Positions 24,922 through 33,841 of a DNA stretch of 64,000 bases are shown here, piece by piece (position 1 is the first letter of the stretch; each line of letters begins with the position of its first letter). Source of the stretch: DATIUV01 sp049322755 (GTDB lineage: Bacteria; Pseudomonadota; Gammaproteobacteria; Burkholderiales; UBA6910). The notes beneath the pieces are model-generated. The model made no database searches and was not told where the DNA came from. It saw nothing but the letters and a program-made list of their open reading frames with translations. The stretch covers positions 1 to 64,000 of the forward strand of contig JBMOQX010000007.1 of the NCBI GenBank assembly GCA_049322755.1. Reading direction: 5' to 3'. Position numbers and translations under genes: made by a program.

Positions 24922-26457
24922 TCAGACCTGCGGATGCGCCCGCTGCAGGTTGCTGTGCAGCTTGTTCAGCGCGTTGATGTACGCCTTCGCGGAGGCCACG
25001 ATGATATCGGTGTCGGCACCCTGGCCGTTGACGATGCGCCCGGCCCGGTGCAGCCGCACGGTCACCTCGCCCTGCGCGTCGGTGCCGCTGGTGATGGCGT
25101 TGACCGAATAGAGCTGCAGGTCGGCACCGCTCTTCACCAGCGACTCGATGGCCTTGAACGACGCGTCCACGGGACCGCCGCCCACCGCGGTGGCGGTGTG
25201 CTCGGTGCCCGCTGCGCTCACCGTGACCTGGGCCTCCGGCATCTCGCCGAACTCGGAGGTCACCTTGAGGTAGACCAGCCGGTACTGCTCCTCGTCCGGC
25301 GTCACGCCTTCGTCGCTCATGAGCGCGTGCAGGTCCTCGTCGAAGATCTCGTGCTTCTTGTCGGCCAGTTCCTTGAAGCGCGCGAACGCGGAATTGAGCA
25401 CCTCCTCCGAGTCCACGTCGATGCCCAGCTCCTTGAGCCGGGTGCGGAAGGCGTTGCGCCCGGAGTGCTTGCCCAGCACCATGCGGTTGGCGCTCCAGCC
25501 CACGTCTTCGGCGCGCATGATCTCGTAGGTCTCGCGGCTCTTCAGCACGCCGTCCTGGTGGATGCCCGACTCGTGGGCGAAGGCATTGGCGCCGACGATG
25601 GCTTTGTTGGGCTGCACCGCGAAGCCGGTGATCCCCGACACCATGCGGCTGGCCGGCACGATCTGGGTGGTGTCGACGCCGGTGTCGCAGGGGAAGATGT
25701 CCTGGCGGGTGCGCACCGTCATGACGATCTCCTCCAGCGCCGCGTTGCCGGCGCGCTCGCCCAGACCGTTGACGGTGCATTCGACCTGGCGCGCGCCGTT
25801 CAGCACCGCCGCGAGCGAGTTGGCCACCGCCAGCCCGAGGTCGTTGTGGCAGTGTACCGACCAGACGACCTGGTCCGAGTTCGGAACGCGCTCGCGCAGG
25901 TTGCGGATCAGGGAGCCGAACTGCTCGGGCACGTTGTATCCCACCGTGTCGGGGATGTTGATGGTGCGCGCGCCGGCCTCGATCACCCGCTCCAGGATGC
26001 GGCAGAGAAAGTCCAGGTCCGAGCGGCCCGCATCCTCGGGCGAGAACTCCACGTTGTCGGTGTACTGGCGCGCCCACCGGATCGCCTTCACCGCCTGCTC
26101 CACCACCTGCCCGGGCTCCATGCGCAGCTTCTTTTCCATGTGGATCGGGCTGGTGGCGATGAACGTATGGATCCGCCCCGACGCGGCGCCCTTGAGGGCG
26201 TCGCCCGCCAGTTGGATGTCCCGTTCCGTGGCGCGGGCAAGGCCGCACACGGTGCTGTCCTTGATCGCCTCGGCGACGGCCTTCACGGCGTCGAAGTCGC
26301 CCGGGCTGGCGGCCGGGAAGCCGGCCTCGATCACGTCCACCCGCATGCGCTCCAGCTGGCGCGCGATGCGGATTTTTTCTTCCTTGGTCATGGACGCGCC
26401 GGGACTCTGCTCGCCGTCGCGCAACGTGGTGTCGAAAATGATCAACTTGTCTTTCAT
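24922..26457 (-). CDS. leuA: 2-isopropylmalate synthase
   Basis: The first committed step of leucine synthesis, condensing acetyl-CoA with 2-oxoisovalerate. The 511-aa protein has the HMGL-like TIM barrel (FDTTLRDGEQSPGASMT metal/substrate loop, HCHNDLGLAVANSLAAVLNGARQVECTVNGLGERAGN) and a C-terminal LeuA allosteric domain (about 395-505) for leucine feedback. It is the last gene of the ilv-psd-pssA-leuA cluster, with its own predicted promoter and a Leu-rich short ORF upstream. Confidence 0.97.
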   Translation of the reverse strand: MKDKLIIFDTTLRDGEQSPGASMTKEEKIRIARQLERMRVDVIEAGFPAASPGDFDAVKAVAEAIKDSTVCGLARATERDIQLAGDALKGAASGRIHTFIATSPIHMEKKLRMEPGQVVEQAVKAIRWARQYTDNVEFSPEDAGRSDLDFLCRILERVIEAGARTINIPDTVGYNVPEQFGSLIRNLRERVPNSDQVVWSVHCHNDLGLAVANSLAAVLNGARQVECTVNGLGERAGNAALEEIVMTVRTRQDIFPCDTGVDTTQIVPASRMVSGITGFAVQPNKAIVGANAFAHESGIHQDGVLKSRETYEIMRAEDVGWSANRMVLGKHSGRNAFRTRLKELGIDVDSEEVLNSAFARFKELADKKHEIFDEDLHALMSDEGVTPDEEQYRLVYLKVTSEFGEMPEAQVTVSAAGTEHTATAVGGGPVDASFKAIESLVKSGADLQLYSVNAITSGTDAQGEVTVRLHRAGRIVNGQGADTDIIVASAKAYINALNKLHSNLQRAHPQV

Positions 26458-26596
26458 GGCCCTGCCTCCGCTGAACCTGTCCTTGCTGCAATCCGTGCCC
26501 GGTATGGCGGACGCCTGCGCGCACGGACTCCTGCACGACGCTCCGCCCGAACCTGGGGTCCGGCCTCGGTAAAACGCAAACTGTGGGAGTTGTCTG

Positions 26597-26680
26597 TTAG
26601 CGCGCGAGGCGCAGCAGCAGACGGGCCAGCAGGAAGCCGGCCGAGAGGGGAAGCACGCGCTGTATTGGAACGAAACGCAT
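26597..26680 (-). CDS. Leu-rich 27-codon ORF upstream of leuA (possible leader peptide)
   Basis: MRFVPIQRVLPLSAGFLLAR, then LLLRLAR and a stop. Of 27 residues, eight are Leu, with CTG CTG and CTG CTG CTG runs near the 3' end, as in leu-operon leader peptides such as E. coli LeuL (28 aa). It lies 140 nt upstream of leuA. The ATG falls about 7 nt after a -10 box, so a transcript would be nearly leaderless. No clear terminator/antiterminator pair was found downstream, which weakens the attenuation model. Confidence 0.35.
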   Translation of the reverse strand: MRFVPIQRVLPLSAGFLLARLLLRLAR

Positions 26681-26687
26681 GCCTCGG

Positions 26688-26716
26688 ACTATAAAGGCTT
26701 TTGCCCGGGGCTGCAA
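26688..26716 (-). promoter_or_regulatory. Predicted leuA promoter
   Basis: On the minus strand: -10 TATAGT (26688-26693; 5/6 match), a 17-bp spacer, and a weak -35 TTGCAG (26711-26716). It lies between pssA and leuA, so leuA can be transcribed apart from the upstream cluster. A 13-bp tandem repeat (GGGTCAGCGGGCC) lies just upstream at about 26719-26745, over the pssA stop. Confidence 0.5.
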
Positions 26717-26735
26717 GCCGGGTCAGCGGGCCGGG

Positions 26736-27539
26736 TCAGCGGGCCGATTGGTCCTCGCCGGAGGCCGTCCCGGCGTCGGCCGCAGCCGCGGCGCGACGCT
26801 GGCGCAACCGGCGCACCGCCCACATGACGTAGCCCGACAGCGCGTAACCGAGAAACAGCACGAACAGCACGGTCGGCGGATCGGTGGAGATCAGCACAAT
26901 GGCCATGACCACCAGCAACAGGACGGCGAACGGGACGCTCCTGCGCAGGTTGACGTCCTTGCCGCTGTAGAACTTGAAGTTGCTCACCATGGTGAGCCCG
27001 GCGAAGACCGTGATCAGCCAGGCCAGCCAGGCGATCTGCGTGCCCTTCACGTCGTAATCGTGCATGACCCAGACCAGACCGGCGATCAGCGCCGCGGCGG
27101 CGGGGCTCGGCAGCCCCTGGAAATAGCGTTTGTCGACGATATCGATGTTGGTGTTGAACCGGGCGAGGCGCAACGCCGCACCGGCGCAGTAGACGAACGC
27201 CGCCAGCCAGCCCAGCTTGCCCAGTGCCTGCAGCGCCCACTCGTACATCACCAGCGCCGGCGCAACGCCGAAGGACACCATGTCCGAGAGGCTGTCATAT
27301 TCGGCGCCGAAGGCGCTCTGGGTATGGGTGAGCCGGGCCACGCGCCCGTCCAGCGCGTCCAGCACCATGGCGATGAAGATCGCCACGGCCGAGTGCTCGA
27401 ACCGCCCGTTCATCGCCTGCACTACGGCATAGAAGCCGGCGAACAGGGCCGCGGTGGTGAACAGGTTGGGAAGGATGTAGATCCCGCGCCGGCGTGCTGC
27501 CGGATTGATCAGAGCTTTGCGCGGCGGCGTTTCGTGCAT
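26736..27539 (-). CDS. pssA: CDP-diacylglycerol-serine O-phosphatidyltransferase
   Basis: Makes phosphatidylserine in the inner membrane. The 267-aa protein has the CDP-alcohol phosphatidyltransferase signature DALDGRVARLTHTQSAFGAEYDSLSD (DGx2ARx8Gx3Dx3D) near residues 60-85, and several membrane helices. The C-terminal 30 aa are Arg/Ala-rich and cytosolic. Its product is the substrate of the psd-encoded enzyme upstream. Confidence 0.95.
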   Translation of the reverse strand: MHETPPRKALINPAARRRGIYILPNLFTTAALFAGFYAVVQAMNGRFEHSAVAIFIAMVLDALDGRVARLTHTQSAFGAEYDSLSDMVSFGVAPALVMYEWALQALGKLGWLAAFVYCAGAALRLARFNTNIDIVDKRYFQGLPSPAAAALIAGLVWVMHDYDVKGTQIAWLAWLITVFAGLTMVSNFKFYSGKDVNLRRSVPFAVLLLVVMAIVLISTDPPTVLFVLFLGYALSGYVMWAVRRLRQRRAAAAADAGTASGEDQSAR

Positions 27540-27611
27540 CGGCGGATCGCGGAAAAAATCAATGGCGGGCCTAGCTTAGCGCAAATCCCTCGGGGCGGCA
27601 CGGTCGGCCCG

Positions 27612-28262
27612 TCATGGGCCCGGCGACAGCTCGGCGAGCACCGTTTCAGTGGCGTGGACCTTGTCCCCGATGGCGACGCGCGGCCGTGCGCCGGCGGGCA
27701 GGAAGACATCGAGCCGGGAACCGAAGCGGATGAACCCGTAGCGCTGGCCGCGCCGGAGCTCGGCGCCCGCGTCCACGTAGCAAAGGATGCGGCGCGCCAC
27801 CAGCCCGGCCACCTGCACGCAGGTCACGTCCTGGCCGTCCGCGGTGCGCAGCCACAGCGCATTGCGCTCGTTCTCCTCGGATGCCTTGGACAGCTCGGCG
27901 TTGACGAACTTCCCGGGCAGGTACCAGCGCTGCATCACCTTGCCGTCCACCGGGCTGCGGTTGGAATGGGCGTTGAAGACGTTCATGAACACCGAGATGC
28001 GCAGGCCGTCGCGGTCGAGGTAGGGATCGCGGCAGCCCTCCACCGACACCACGCGCCCGTCGGCCGGCGACAGCACCAGTCCGGCGCCCTGGGGTATGGT
28101 GCGCGGGGGATCCCGGAAGAACTGGAGCACGAACGCCACCCAGATCCAGAACAGCAGCGACCACCAGCCCGCCAGCGCGGTCGCGGCCAGCGCCGCCACC
28201 ACCGAGCCGCCCAGGATGCCCCAGCCCTCGCGGGCCACCAGGGGATACGGATACTCGTTCAC
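27612..28262 (-). CDS. psd: Phosphatidylserine decarboxylase (short, PSD-A type)
   Basis: Converts phosphatidylserine to phosphatidylethanolamine. The 216-aa proenzyme has VLSPADGRVVSVE, FMNVFNAHSNRSPVDG and the self-cleavage site in RFGSRLDVFLP, where the Ser becomes the pyruvoyl group. The GTG at 28262 (reading VNEYPYPLVAREGW) gives the usual family length; a TTG at 28280 is possible. It sits between ilvC and pssA, a typical betaproteobacterial order. Confidence 0.94.
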   Translation of the reverse strand: MNEYPYPLVAREGWGILGGSVVAALAATALAGWWSLLFWIWVAFVLQFFRDPPRTIPQGAGLVLSPADGRVVSVEGCRDPYLDRDGLRISVFMNVFNAHSNRSPVDGKVMQRWYLPGKFVNAELSKASEENERNALWLRTADGQDVTCVQVAGLVARRILCYVDAGAELRRGQRYGFIRFGSRLDVFLPAGARPRVAIGDKVHATETVLAELSPGP

Positions 28263-28305
28263 CGCCCGCCGTTCCCGCAAGCTGCCCGGTCCGCCCGGCG
28301 CGCGG

Positions 28306-29322
28306 TCAGTTCTTGGTCTGGTCGACGAGGCGGTTCTGCTTGATCCACGGCATCATGTCGCGCAGCTTCTCGCCCACGACCTCGATCTGGTGGGCCTTGC
28401 CAAGACGCCGCATGGCCTTGAGCTTGGGCGCGCCGGCGCGGTTTTCGAGGATGAACTCCTTGGCAAACTCGCCGGCCTGGATTTCCTTCAGGATCCGGCG
28501 CATCTCGTTCTTGGTCTCGTCAGTGATGACCCGCGGGCCGCGGGTGAAATCGCCGTACTCGGCGGTGTTGGAGATGGAGTAGCGCATGTTGGCGATGCCG
28601 CCCTCGTACATCAGGTCGACGATCAGCTTCAGCTCGTGCAGGCACTCGAAATACGCCATTTCCGGCGCGTAGCCGGCCTCCACCAGGGTCTCGAAGCCGG
28701 CCTGCACCAGCGCCGAGCAGCCGCCGCAAAGCACCGCCTGCTCGCCGAACAGGTCGGTCTCGGTCTCCTCGCGGAAGGACGTCTCGATCACGCCCGCGCG
28801 TCCCGCGCCGATGGCGCTGGCGTAGGACAGGGCCAGGTCGCGCGCCCTGCCGGTGGCGTCGCGGTGCACCGCGATCAGCGACGGCACGCCGCCGCCCTGC
28901 TTATAGGTGGAACGCACCAGGTGGCCCGGACCTTTCGGTGCGATCATGATCACGTCCAGGTCGGCGCGCGGCTCGATCTGGCCGAAGTGGATGTTGAACC
29001 CGTGGGCAAACGCCAGCGCCGCGCCCTTCTTGATGCTGGGCTCGATCTCGTCCTTGTACACTTGGGCGTGGTGCTCGTCGGGCAGCAGAATCATCACCAG
29101 GTCGGCGCCCTTCACCGCCTCGGCCACCTCCTTCACCGCCAGTTTGGCGTTCTTCGCCTTGGTCCAGGAGCTGCCGTCCTTGCGCAGCGCCACCGTGACC
29201 TTGACGCCCGAATCGTTCAGGTTGTTGGCATGGGCATGGCCCTGGGAGCCGTAGCCGACGATGGTCACCTTCTTGCCCTTGATGAGCGACAGGTCGGCGT
29301 CCTTGTCGTAATACACCTTCAT
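28306..29322 (-). CDS. ilvC: Ketol-acid reductoisomerase (NADP+)
   Basis: Second step of valine/isoleucine synthesis. The 338-aa class I enzyme has the Rossmann motif VTIVGYGSQGHAHANNL at 19-35, MIAPKGPGHLVRSTYKQGGGVP, the DLFGEQAVLCGG metal segment, and the ECLHELKLIVDLMYEGGIANMRYSIS knotted domain. Length is standard. Confidence 0.98.
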   Translation of the reverse strand: MKVYYDKDADLSLIKGKKVTIVGYGSQGHAHANNLNDSGVKVTVALRKDGSSWTKAKNAKLAVKEVAEAVKGADLVMILLPDEHHAQVYKDEIEPSIKKGAALAFAHGFNIHFGQIEPRADLDVIMIAPKGPGHLVRSTYKQGGGVPSLIAVHRDATGRARDLALSYASAIGAGRAGVIETSFREETETDLFGEQAVLCGGCSALVQAGFETLVEAGYAPEMAYFECLHELKLIVDLMYEGGIANMRYSISNTAEYGDFTRGPRVITDETKNEMRRILKEIQAGEFAKEFILENRAGAPKLKAMRRLGKAHQIEVVGEKLRDMMPWIKQNRLVDQTKN

Positions 29323-29390
29323 TTTCGTTACCTCCCGGCTGAATGTCGTGGGAAACGCGGCGCCCCGCGGCGCCAGCGTGAAAGCTGCGG

Positions 29391-29882
29391 TCAGACCTTG
29401 AGAATGCGCTCGCCGCGCGCGACGCCCGAGGCGCCGGTGCGCACGGTTTCCAGGATCGCGGCGTGATCGATCGCCTGCAGGAACGCGTCGAGCTTGGAGC
29501 CCGGCCCGGTGAGCTCGATGGTGTAGGCCTTGTCGGTCACGTCGATGATGCGCCCGCGGAAGATGTCCGCCATGCGCTTCATTTCCTCCCGGTCCTTGCC
29601 CACAGCGCGCACCTTGACCAGCATCAGCTCGCGCTCGATGTGCTCGCCCTCGGAGAGATCCACCACCTTCACCACGTCGATCAGCTTGTTGAGCTGCTTG
29701 GTGATCTGCTCGATGACGTCGTCCGAGCCGGAGGTGACGATGGTCATGCGCGACAGCGTCGCGTCCTCCGTCGGCGCCACGGTGAGCGATTCGATGTTGT
29801 AGCCGCGCGCCGAGAACAGTCCCGACACGCGCGAGAGCGCGCCCGGCTCGTTCTCCATGAGCAGTGAGATGATGTGTCGCAT
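29391..29882 (-). CDS. ilvH: Acetolactate synthase, small (regulatory) subunit
   Basis: A 163-aa ACT-domain regulator of acetolactate synthase that conveys valine feedback. MRHIISLLMENEPGALSRVSGLFSARGYNIESLTV is the N-terminal ACT domain, with a second ACT-like half (about 80-160). It sits 21 nt after ilvI and before ilvC. Confidence 0.97.
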   Translation of the reverse strand: MRHIISLLMENEPGALSRVSGLFSARGYNIESLTVAPTEDATLSRMTIVTSGSDDVIEQITKQLNKLIDVVKVVDLSEGEHIERELMLVKVRAVGKDREEMKRMADIFRGRIIDVTDKAYTIELTGPGSKLDAFLQAIDHAAILETVRTGASGVARGERILKV

Positions 29883-29903
29883 CGATAGGATCGTTTGTTC
29901 TTG

Positions 29904-31601
29904 TCAGACGAGGATCATTTCCGAGAGCCCCTTGCCCCCGGGGACCATCGGGAAGACGTTCTCCGTCTGGTCGGTGATGAAGTCCATGAACACCAGCCGG
30001 TCCTTCAGCGCGAACGCCTCGCGCAGCGCCCCTTCCACGTCGGCGGGGTTCTCGATCTTCATGCCGACGTGGCCGTAGCTCTCCGCCAGTTTGGTGAAGT
30101 CGGGCAGCGCGTCCATGTAGGACTCGGCATAGCGGTTGCCGTGGAAGAACTCCTGCCACTGGCGCACCATGCCCATGTACCTGTTGTTGAGGTTGACGAT
30201 CTTCACCGGAAGGCGGTACTGCTTGCAGGTGGAAAGCTCCTGGATGCACATCTGGATGCTGGCCTCGCCGGTGACGCAGGCGACGGTCGCGTCGGGATGC
30301 GCGAGCTTGACGCCCATCGCGTACGGCAGGCCGACGCCCATGGTGCCGAGCCCGCCGGAGTTGATCCAGCGCCGCGGCTTGTCGAACTTGTAGAACTGCG
30401 CCGCCCACATCTGGTGCTGGCCGACGTCCGAAGTGATGTAGGCGTCGCCGCCGGTGATCTCGTAGAGTTTCTCGATCACGTACTGGGGCTTGATGACACT
30501 GGCGCCGCGGTCGTAGCGCAGGCAGTCGCGCGCGCGCCAGAGCTCGATCTGGGTCCACCACGCCTTGATCGCCTCGGCGTCGGGGCGCTCGCGCGACTCC
30601 TTCAGCAGACGCAGCAGCTCCTCCAGCACCTCCCGGACGTGGCCGACGATGGGCACGTCCACCTTGACCCGCTTGGAGATCGACGACGGGTCGATGTCGA
30701 TGTGGACGATGTGACGCTCGGGGTTGAAGAAGTGCTTGGGGTTGCCGATCACGCGGTCGTCGAAGCGCGCGCCCACGGCGATCAGCACATCGCAGTGCTG
30801 CATCGCCATGTTGGCCTCGTAGGTGCCGTGCATCCCCAGCATGCCCACGAACTGCGGGTCGGTGGCCGGATAGCCGCCCAGCCCCATCAGCGTGTTGGTG
30901 CAGGGAAAGCCCAGCAGCCGCACCAGCTCGGTGAGCAGCCCCGAGGCTTCGCTCAGCACCACGCCGCCGCCGCTGTAGATCATCGGCCGCTTGGCATCCA
31001 GGATCAGCTGCAGCGCCTTGCGGATCTGCCCGGCGTGGCCCTTCACCACCGGATTGTAGGAGCGCATCGAGATGGTTTCCGGATAGACGAACTCCGCCTT
31101 GGCGATGGTGACGTCCTTGGGGATGTCCACCAGCACCGGGCCCGGGCGGCCGGTGGAGGCGATGTAGAACGCCTTCTTGATGGTGCTGGCGATGTCCTTC
31201 ACGTCCTTGACCAGGAAATTGTGCTTCACGCATGGGCGGGTGATGCCCACCGTGTCGCATTCCTGGAACGCGTCCTGGCCGATGGCGTGGGTCGGCACCT
31301 GGCCGCTGATGATCACCATCGGAATCGAATCCATGTACGCCGTGGCGATGCCGGTCACCGCGTTGGTGACGCCCGGCCCCGAAGTGACCAGCGCGACGCC
31401 CACTTTCTCGGTAGCGCGCGCGTAACCGTCGGCTGCGTGCAACGCCGCCTGCTCATGGCGCACCAGGATGTGCTGAATCCGGTCCTGCTTGAAGAGCTCG
31501 TCGTAGAGATAGAGCACCGCGCCGCCGGGGTACCCGAAGACGTACTCCACCTTCTCTTCCTGAAGGCAGCGCACCACGATTTCAGCGCCGGTGAGTTCCA
31601 T
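29904..31601 (-). CDS. ilvI: Acetolactate synthase, large (catalytic) subunit
   Basis: A ThDP- and FAD-dependent enzyme that makes acetolactate or acetohydroxybutyrate. The 565-aa protein has the N-terminal PYR domain (GYPGGAVLYLYDELF, HEQAALHAADGYARATEKVGVALVTSGPG with the catalytic Glu), a central FAD domain, and a C-terminal ThDP motif GEASIQMCIQELSTCKQYRLPVKIVNLNN. ATG at 31601 matches family starts; an upstream start at 31652 adds residues with no homologous look. It is first gene of the ilv cluster. Confidence 0.97.
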   Translation of the reverse strand: MELTGAEIVVRCLQEEKVEYVFGYPGGAVLYLYDELFKQDRIQHILVRHEQAALHAADGYARATEKVGVALVTSGPGVTNAVTGIATAYMDSIPMVIISGQVPTHAIGQDAFQECDTVGITRPCVKHNFLVKDVKDIASTIKKAFYIASTGRPGPVLVDIPKDVTIAKAEFVYPETISMRSYNPVVKGHAGQIRKALQLILDAKRPMIYSGGGVVLSEASGLLTELVRLLGFPCTNTLMGLGGYPATDPQFVGMLGMHGTYEANMAMQHCDVLIAVGARFDDRVIGNPKHFFNPERHIVHIDIDPSSISKRVKVDVPIVGHVREVLEELLRLLKESRERPDAEAIKAWWTQIELWRARDCLRYDRGASVIKPQYVIEKLYEITGGDAYITSDVGQHQMWAAQFYKFDKPRRWINSGGLGTMGVGLPYAMGVKLAHPDATVACVTGEASIQMCIQELSTCKQYRLPVKIVNLNNRYMGMVRQWQEFFHGNRYAESYMDALPDFTKLAESYGHVGMKIENPADVEGALREAFALKDRLVFMDFITDQTENVFPMVPGGKGLSEMILV

Positions 31602-31659
31602 AAGAATTTCCTGAGGGGCGGGACGCGGGAAAACCGAGAACAATATCGGCAAGCCCCCC

Positions 31660-32775
31660 CTAGGTCAAGTGCGCCGATCCTTTGTGCGCGAGGTAAGCCC
31701 TTGCCCGGCTTACGGTTTCCGCGGGCAGCCCGCGGCGCTCGGCGATCGTGAGCCCGAGCGAGCGGCCCGGCCGCCCCACCACCAGCTCGTAGGTGGGCGT
31801 AAGCGTGGCGTCGTCGAAGCGCATGCTGGCGTTGCGCAGCTTCGGATGGGCGTCGGCGAACGCCTTCAATCGCGGCAGGTGGGTGGTGACCACGCCCCGC
31901 ACGCCGCGCTCCGCCAGCTCGTCCAGTACCGCCATCGCCAGGGCCGCGCCTTCGTCGGGATCGGTGCCGGTGCCCAGCTCGTCCAGCAGCACCAGCGTGG
32001 CATCGTCGGCGCTGCCGAGCACGCTCTTCAGCACTTCCACGTGGCCGGCAAAGGTGGACAGATGGTGGTGCAGGCTCTGATGGTCGCCGATGTCCACCGC
32101 CACGGCCTCCAGCAGCTCCAGCAGCACCTCCCGCCCGCCGGCACCGGTCCCGCGCCGCACGCCCTTCACCGCCTCTGCGCCGTCGGCGCGCAGCGCCAGC
32201 ACCGCGCGGGCGCCGTGCCAGCGCGGGCGCTCCGGCTCCGGCGCGTGGGCCGCGACGTCGGGCTTGCGCGCCCGCGTCATCACCAGGGCCTGGGCTTCGG
32301 CCCGCAGCCCGTGCACCTCGGTGTGCAGGTCGCGCAGAGTATCGCTGGCGTCGTCCTTGAGGCGGCCGGCCGCCGACACGACCCGCTCCAGCACCTCAAT
32401 GAGCCCCGGCGCGGCCGCCAGCCCACCGCGTTCGGGCAGCAGCCCGGGATGCGCATCGACCAGCGCCGCCATCTCCCGCCCCAGCGCCAGCAACGCCCGA
32501 AGATTGGCCAGCGCCTGGGGCGTCAGCGCCGCGCCGGGGTGCTCGGCCTGGCGCAAGGCGGCCCGCACCTCGGGCACCGTGCCAAAACGCGGTACCGCGT
32601 GCTGCTCCAGGGCGCGCCGGGCGGCGGCCACGGCCTCGCCGCGCCGGTGCGCGTCCTCGAGCCGGGGAGCGGGCTCCAGGGCCCGTGCGACGTCCGCGCC
32701 GTAAGGGGTCACGGTGAGGCGCTCCAGCATCCGCCGGATCGCGCCGAAATTCAGGGACTTGAGATCGTAGGTCAT
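31660..32775 (-). CDS. MutS2-like protein lacking the Walker A segment
   Basis: A 371-aa protein with the MutS2 core start (MTYDLKSLNFGAIRRMLERL), a coiled lever region, and the C-terminal part of the ATPase: DIGDHQSLHHHLSTFAGH, Walker B LVLLDELGTGTDPDEGAA (about 261-278), the TTH switch and PGRSLGLTIAERRGL. The segment that should carry the clamp and the P-loop (GPNxGGKT) is absent. The core (VKGVRRGTGAGGREVLLELLEAVAV) joins directly to DIGDHQ near nt 32094, in frame. The C-terminal Smr nuclease domain is also missing, leaving it under half of normal MutS2 length. ATP binding is doubtful. ATG at 32790 is an alternative start. Confidence 0.75.
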   Translation of the reverse strand: MTYDLKSLNFGAIRRMLERLTVTPYGADVARALEPAPRLEDAHRRGEAVAAARRALEQHAVPRFGTVPEVRAALRQAEHPGAALTPQALANLRALLALGREMAALVDAHPGLLPERGGLAAAPGLIEVLERVVSAAGRLKDDASDTLRDLHTEVHGLRAEAQALVMTRARKPDVAAHAPEPERPRWHGARAVLALRADGAEAVKGVRRGTGAGGREVLLELLEAVAVDIGDHQSLHHHLSTFAGHVEVLKSVLGSADDATLVLLDELGTGTDPDEGAALAMAVLDELAERGVRGVVTTHLPRLKAFADAHPKLRNASMRFDDATLTPTYELVVGRPGRSLGLTIAERRGLPAETVSRARAYLAHKGSAHLT

Positions 32776-32903
32776 GGGAAGAAGGCGCATGCTAGCAGAC
32801 GCCGTCGCGGGATGGCCGCCCCGCCGCTTCAAGCGGCGTCGGCGTTCTGCTAGTATCGGGCCGGACGCCGCGAACCTGAAGCCGCCCCCGCGGAGCCGGC
32901 AAC

Positions 32904-33467
32904 CTGGCCACCCCCGACGAACTGTCCGCCTTCCTCGCAAGTGTCGAGCGCCGCGCCTACAAGCAGGCGGCATTCGCCGTGCGCGACCGGGACCGGGCGC
33001 TGGACATCGTCCAGGACAGCATGCTGAAGCTGGCCGAAAAGTACGGCGGCCGGCCGGCGGAAGAACTTCCCCTGCTGTTCCAGCGCATCCTGCAGAACAC
33101 CATCCGGGACGCGTTCCGCCGGCTCAAGGTGCGCTCCCTGTGGACCACCCTGTTCTCCTCTCTGGCGCCCGGCCGGGACCCGGAGGAGGATCCGCTGGAA
33201 ACCCTGGAGTCCGCGGACCCGTCCAAGCATCCGGAGCGCCCGGAAACCTCGCTGGAGCGCTCGGAGGTGATGGCGCTGATCGAGCGGGCAATCGAGGCGC
33301 TGCCGCCCCGTCAACGGGAAGCTTTCCTTCTGCGTTACTGGGAAGAGCTGGATGTGAACGAAACCGCCCAAGTCATGGGCTGCTCGGAAGGCAGCGTCAA
33401 GACCCATTGCTCCCGGGCGACCCACGCGCTTTCCGCGTGGCTGCGGGAGCGCGGAATCGAACCATGA
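32904..33467 (+). CDS. RNA polymerase sigma factor, ECF/sigma-70 type
   Basis: A 187-aa sigma factor with region 2 (ERRAYKQAAFAVRDRDRALDIVQDSMLKLAEKYG, FQRILQNTIRDAFRR) and region 4 (IERAIEALPPRQREAFLLRYWEELDVNETAQVMGCSEGSVKTHCSRA). No ATG, GTG or TTG gives an intact region 2. The CTG at 32904 (reading LATPDELSAF, with GGAG 8 nt upstream) restores the usual MATP-type start; a GTG at 32979 would delete part of region 2. It heads an operon with DUF3619, DUF3106 and RDD genes, divergent from the MutS2-like gene. Confidence 0.85.
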   Translation: MATPDELSAFLASVERRAYKQAAFAVRDRDRALDIVQDSMLKLAEKYGGRPAEELPLLFQRILQNTIRDAFRRLKVRSLWTTLFSSLAPGRDPEEDPLETLESADPSKHPERPETSLERSEVMALIERAIEALPPRQREAFLLRYWEELDVNETAQVMGCSEGSVKTHCSRATHALSAWLRERGIEP

Positions 33468-33841
33468 ACGAAAAGGAACTGGCTGAGCGGGTTTGCTCGG
33501 CACTCAATCACAGCACCCGGCAACTCGACCGGGATACGCTGGCGCGCCTCGCCGGCGCCCGCAACGCCGCGCTCGCGCAGCACCGGGCCACCCGGGCCGA
33601 GGGGGCGCTGGCCGGCCTGGGCGTCGCCGGGGCAGGTGTCTCGTTCCGGTCCCGTCCCGCGCGGCGCTGGGCGGCGGTGGCGGTTCTGCTCGTCGCCGCG
33701 ACGCTGGTGGTTTACTGGCAAGGCCGGGAACCGGCAGCCGACGTCGCCGATATCGACGCCGCCCTGCTCGCCGGCGATCTTCCGCTCCACGCCTACACCG
33801 ATCCCCGGTTCCCCGCATGGGTACGGCGAAACGAGCAGTAG
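33464..33841 (+). CDS. DUF3619 family protein (possible anti-sigma partner)
   Basis: A 125-aa protein starting MNEKELAERVCSALNHSTRQLDRDTLARL, which is the DUF3619 pattern. One transmembrane helix (WAAVAVLLVAATLVVYW, about 70-86) separates a cytosolic N-terminal part from a short periplasmic tail. It overlaps the sigma-factor stop by 4 nt. Topology and position suggest an anti-sigma or sigma-tuning role; that is inference. Confidence 0.8.
   Translation: MNEKELAERVCSALNHSTRQLDRDTLARLAGARNAALAQHRATRAEGALAGLGVAGAGVSFRSRPARRWAAVAVLLVAATLVVYWQGREPAADVADIDAALLAGDLPLHAYTDPRFPAWVRRNEQ

Noticed and set aside
26458..26596. Classical attenuator or T-box before leuA
   Set aside because: Only a 7-bp stem (TCCGTGC/GCACGGA) with a large loop and no T-run was found; no T-box motif.
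29895..31751. 618-codon plus-strand frame opposite ilvI
   Set aside because: Antisense shadow of acetolactate synthase.
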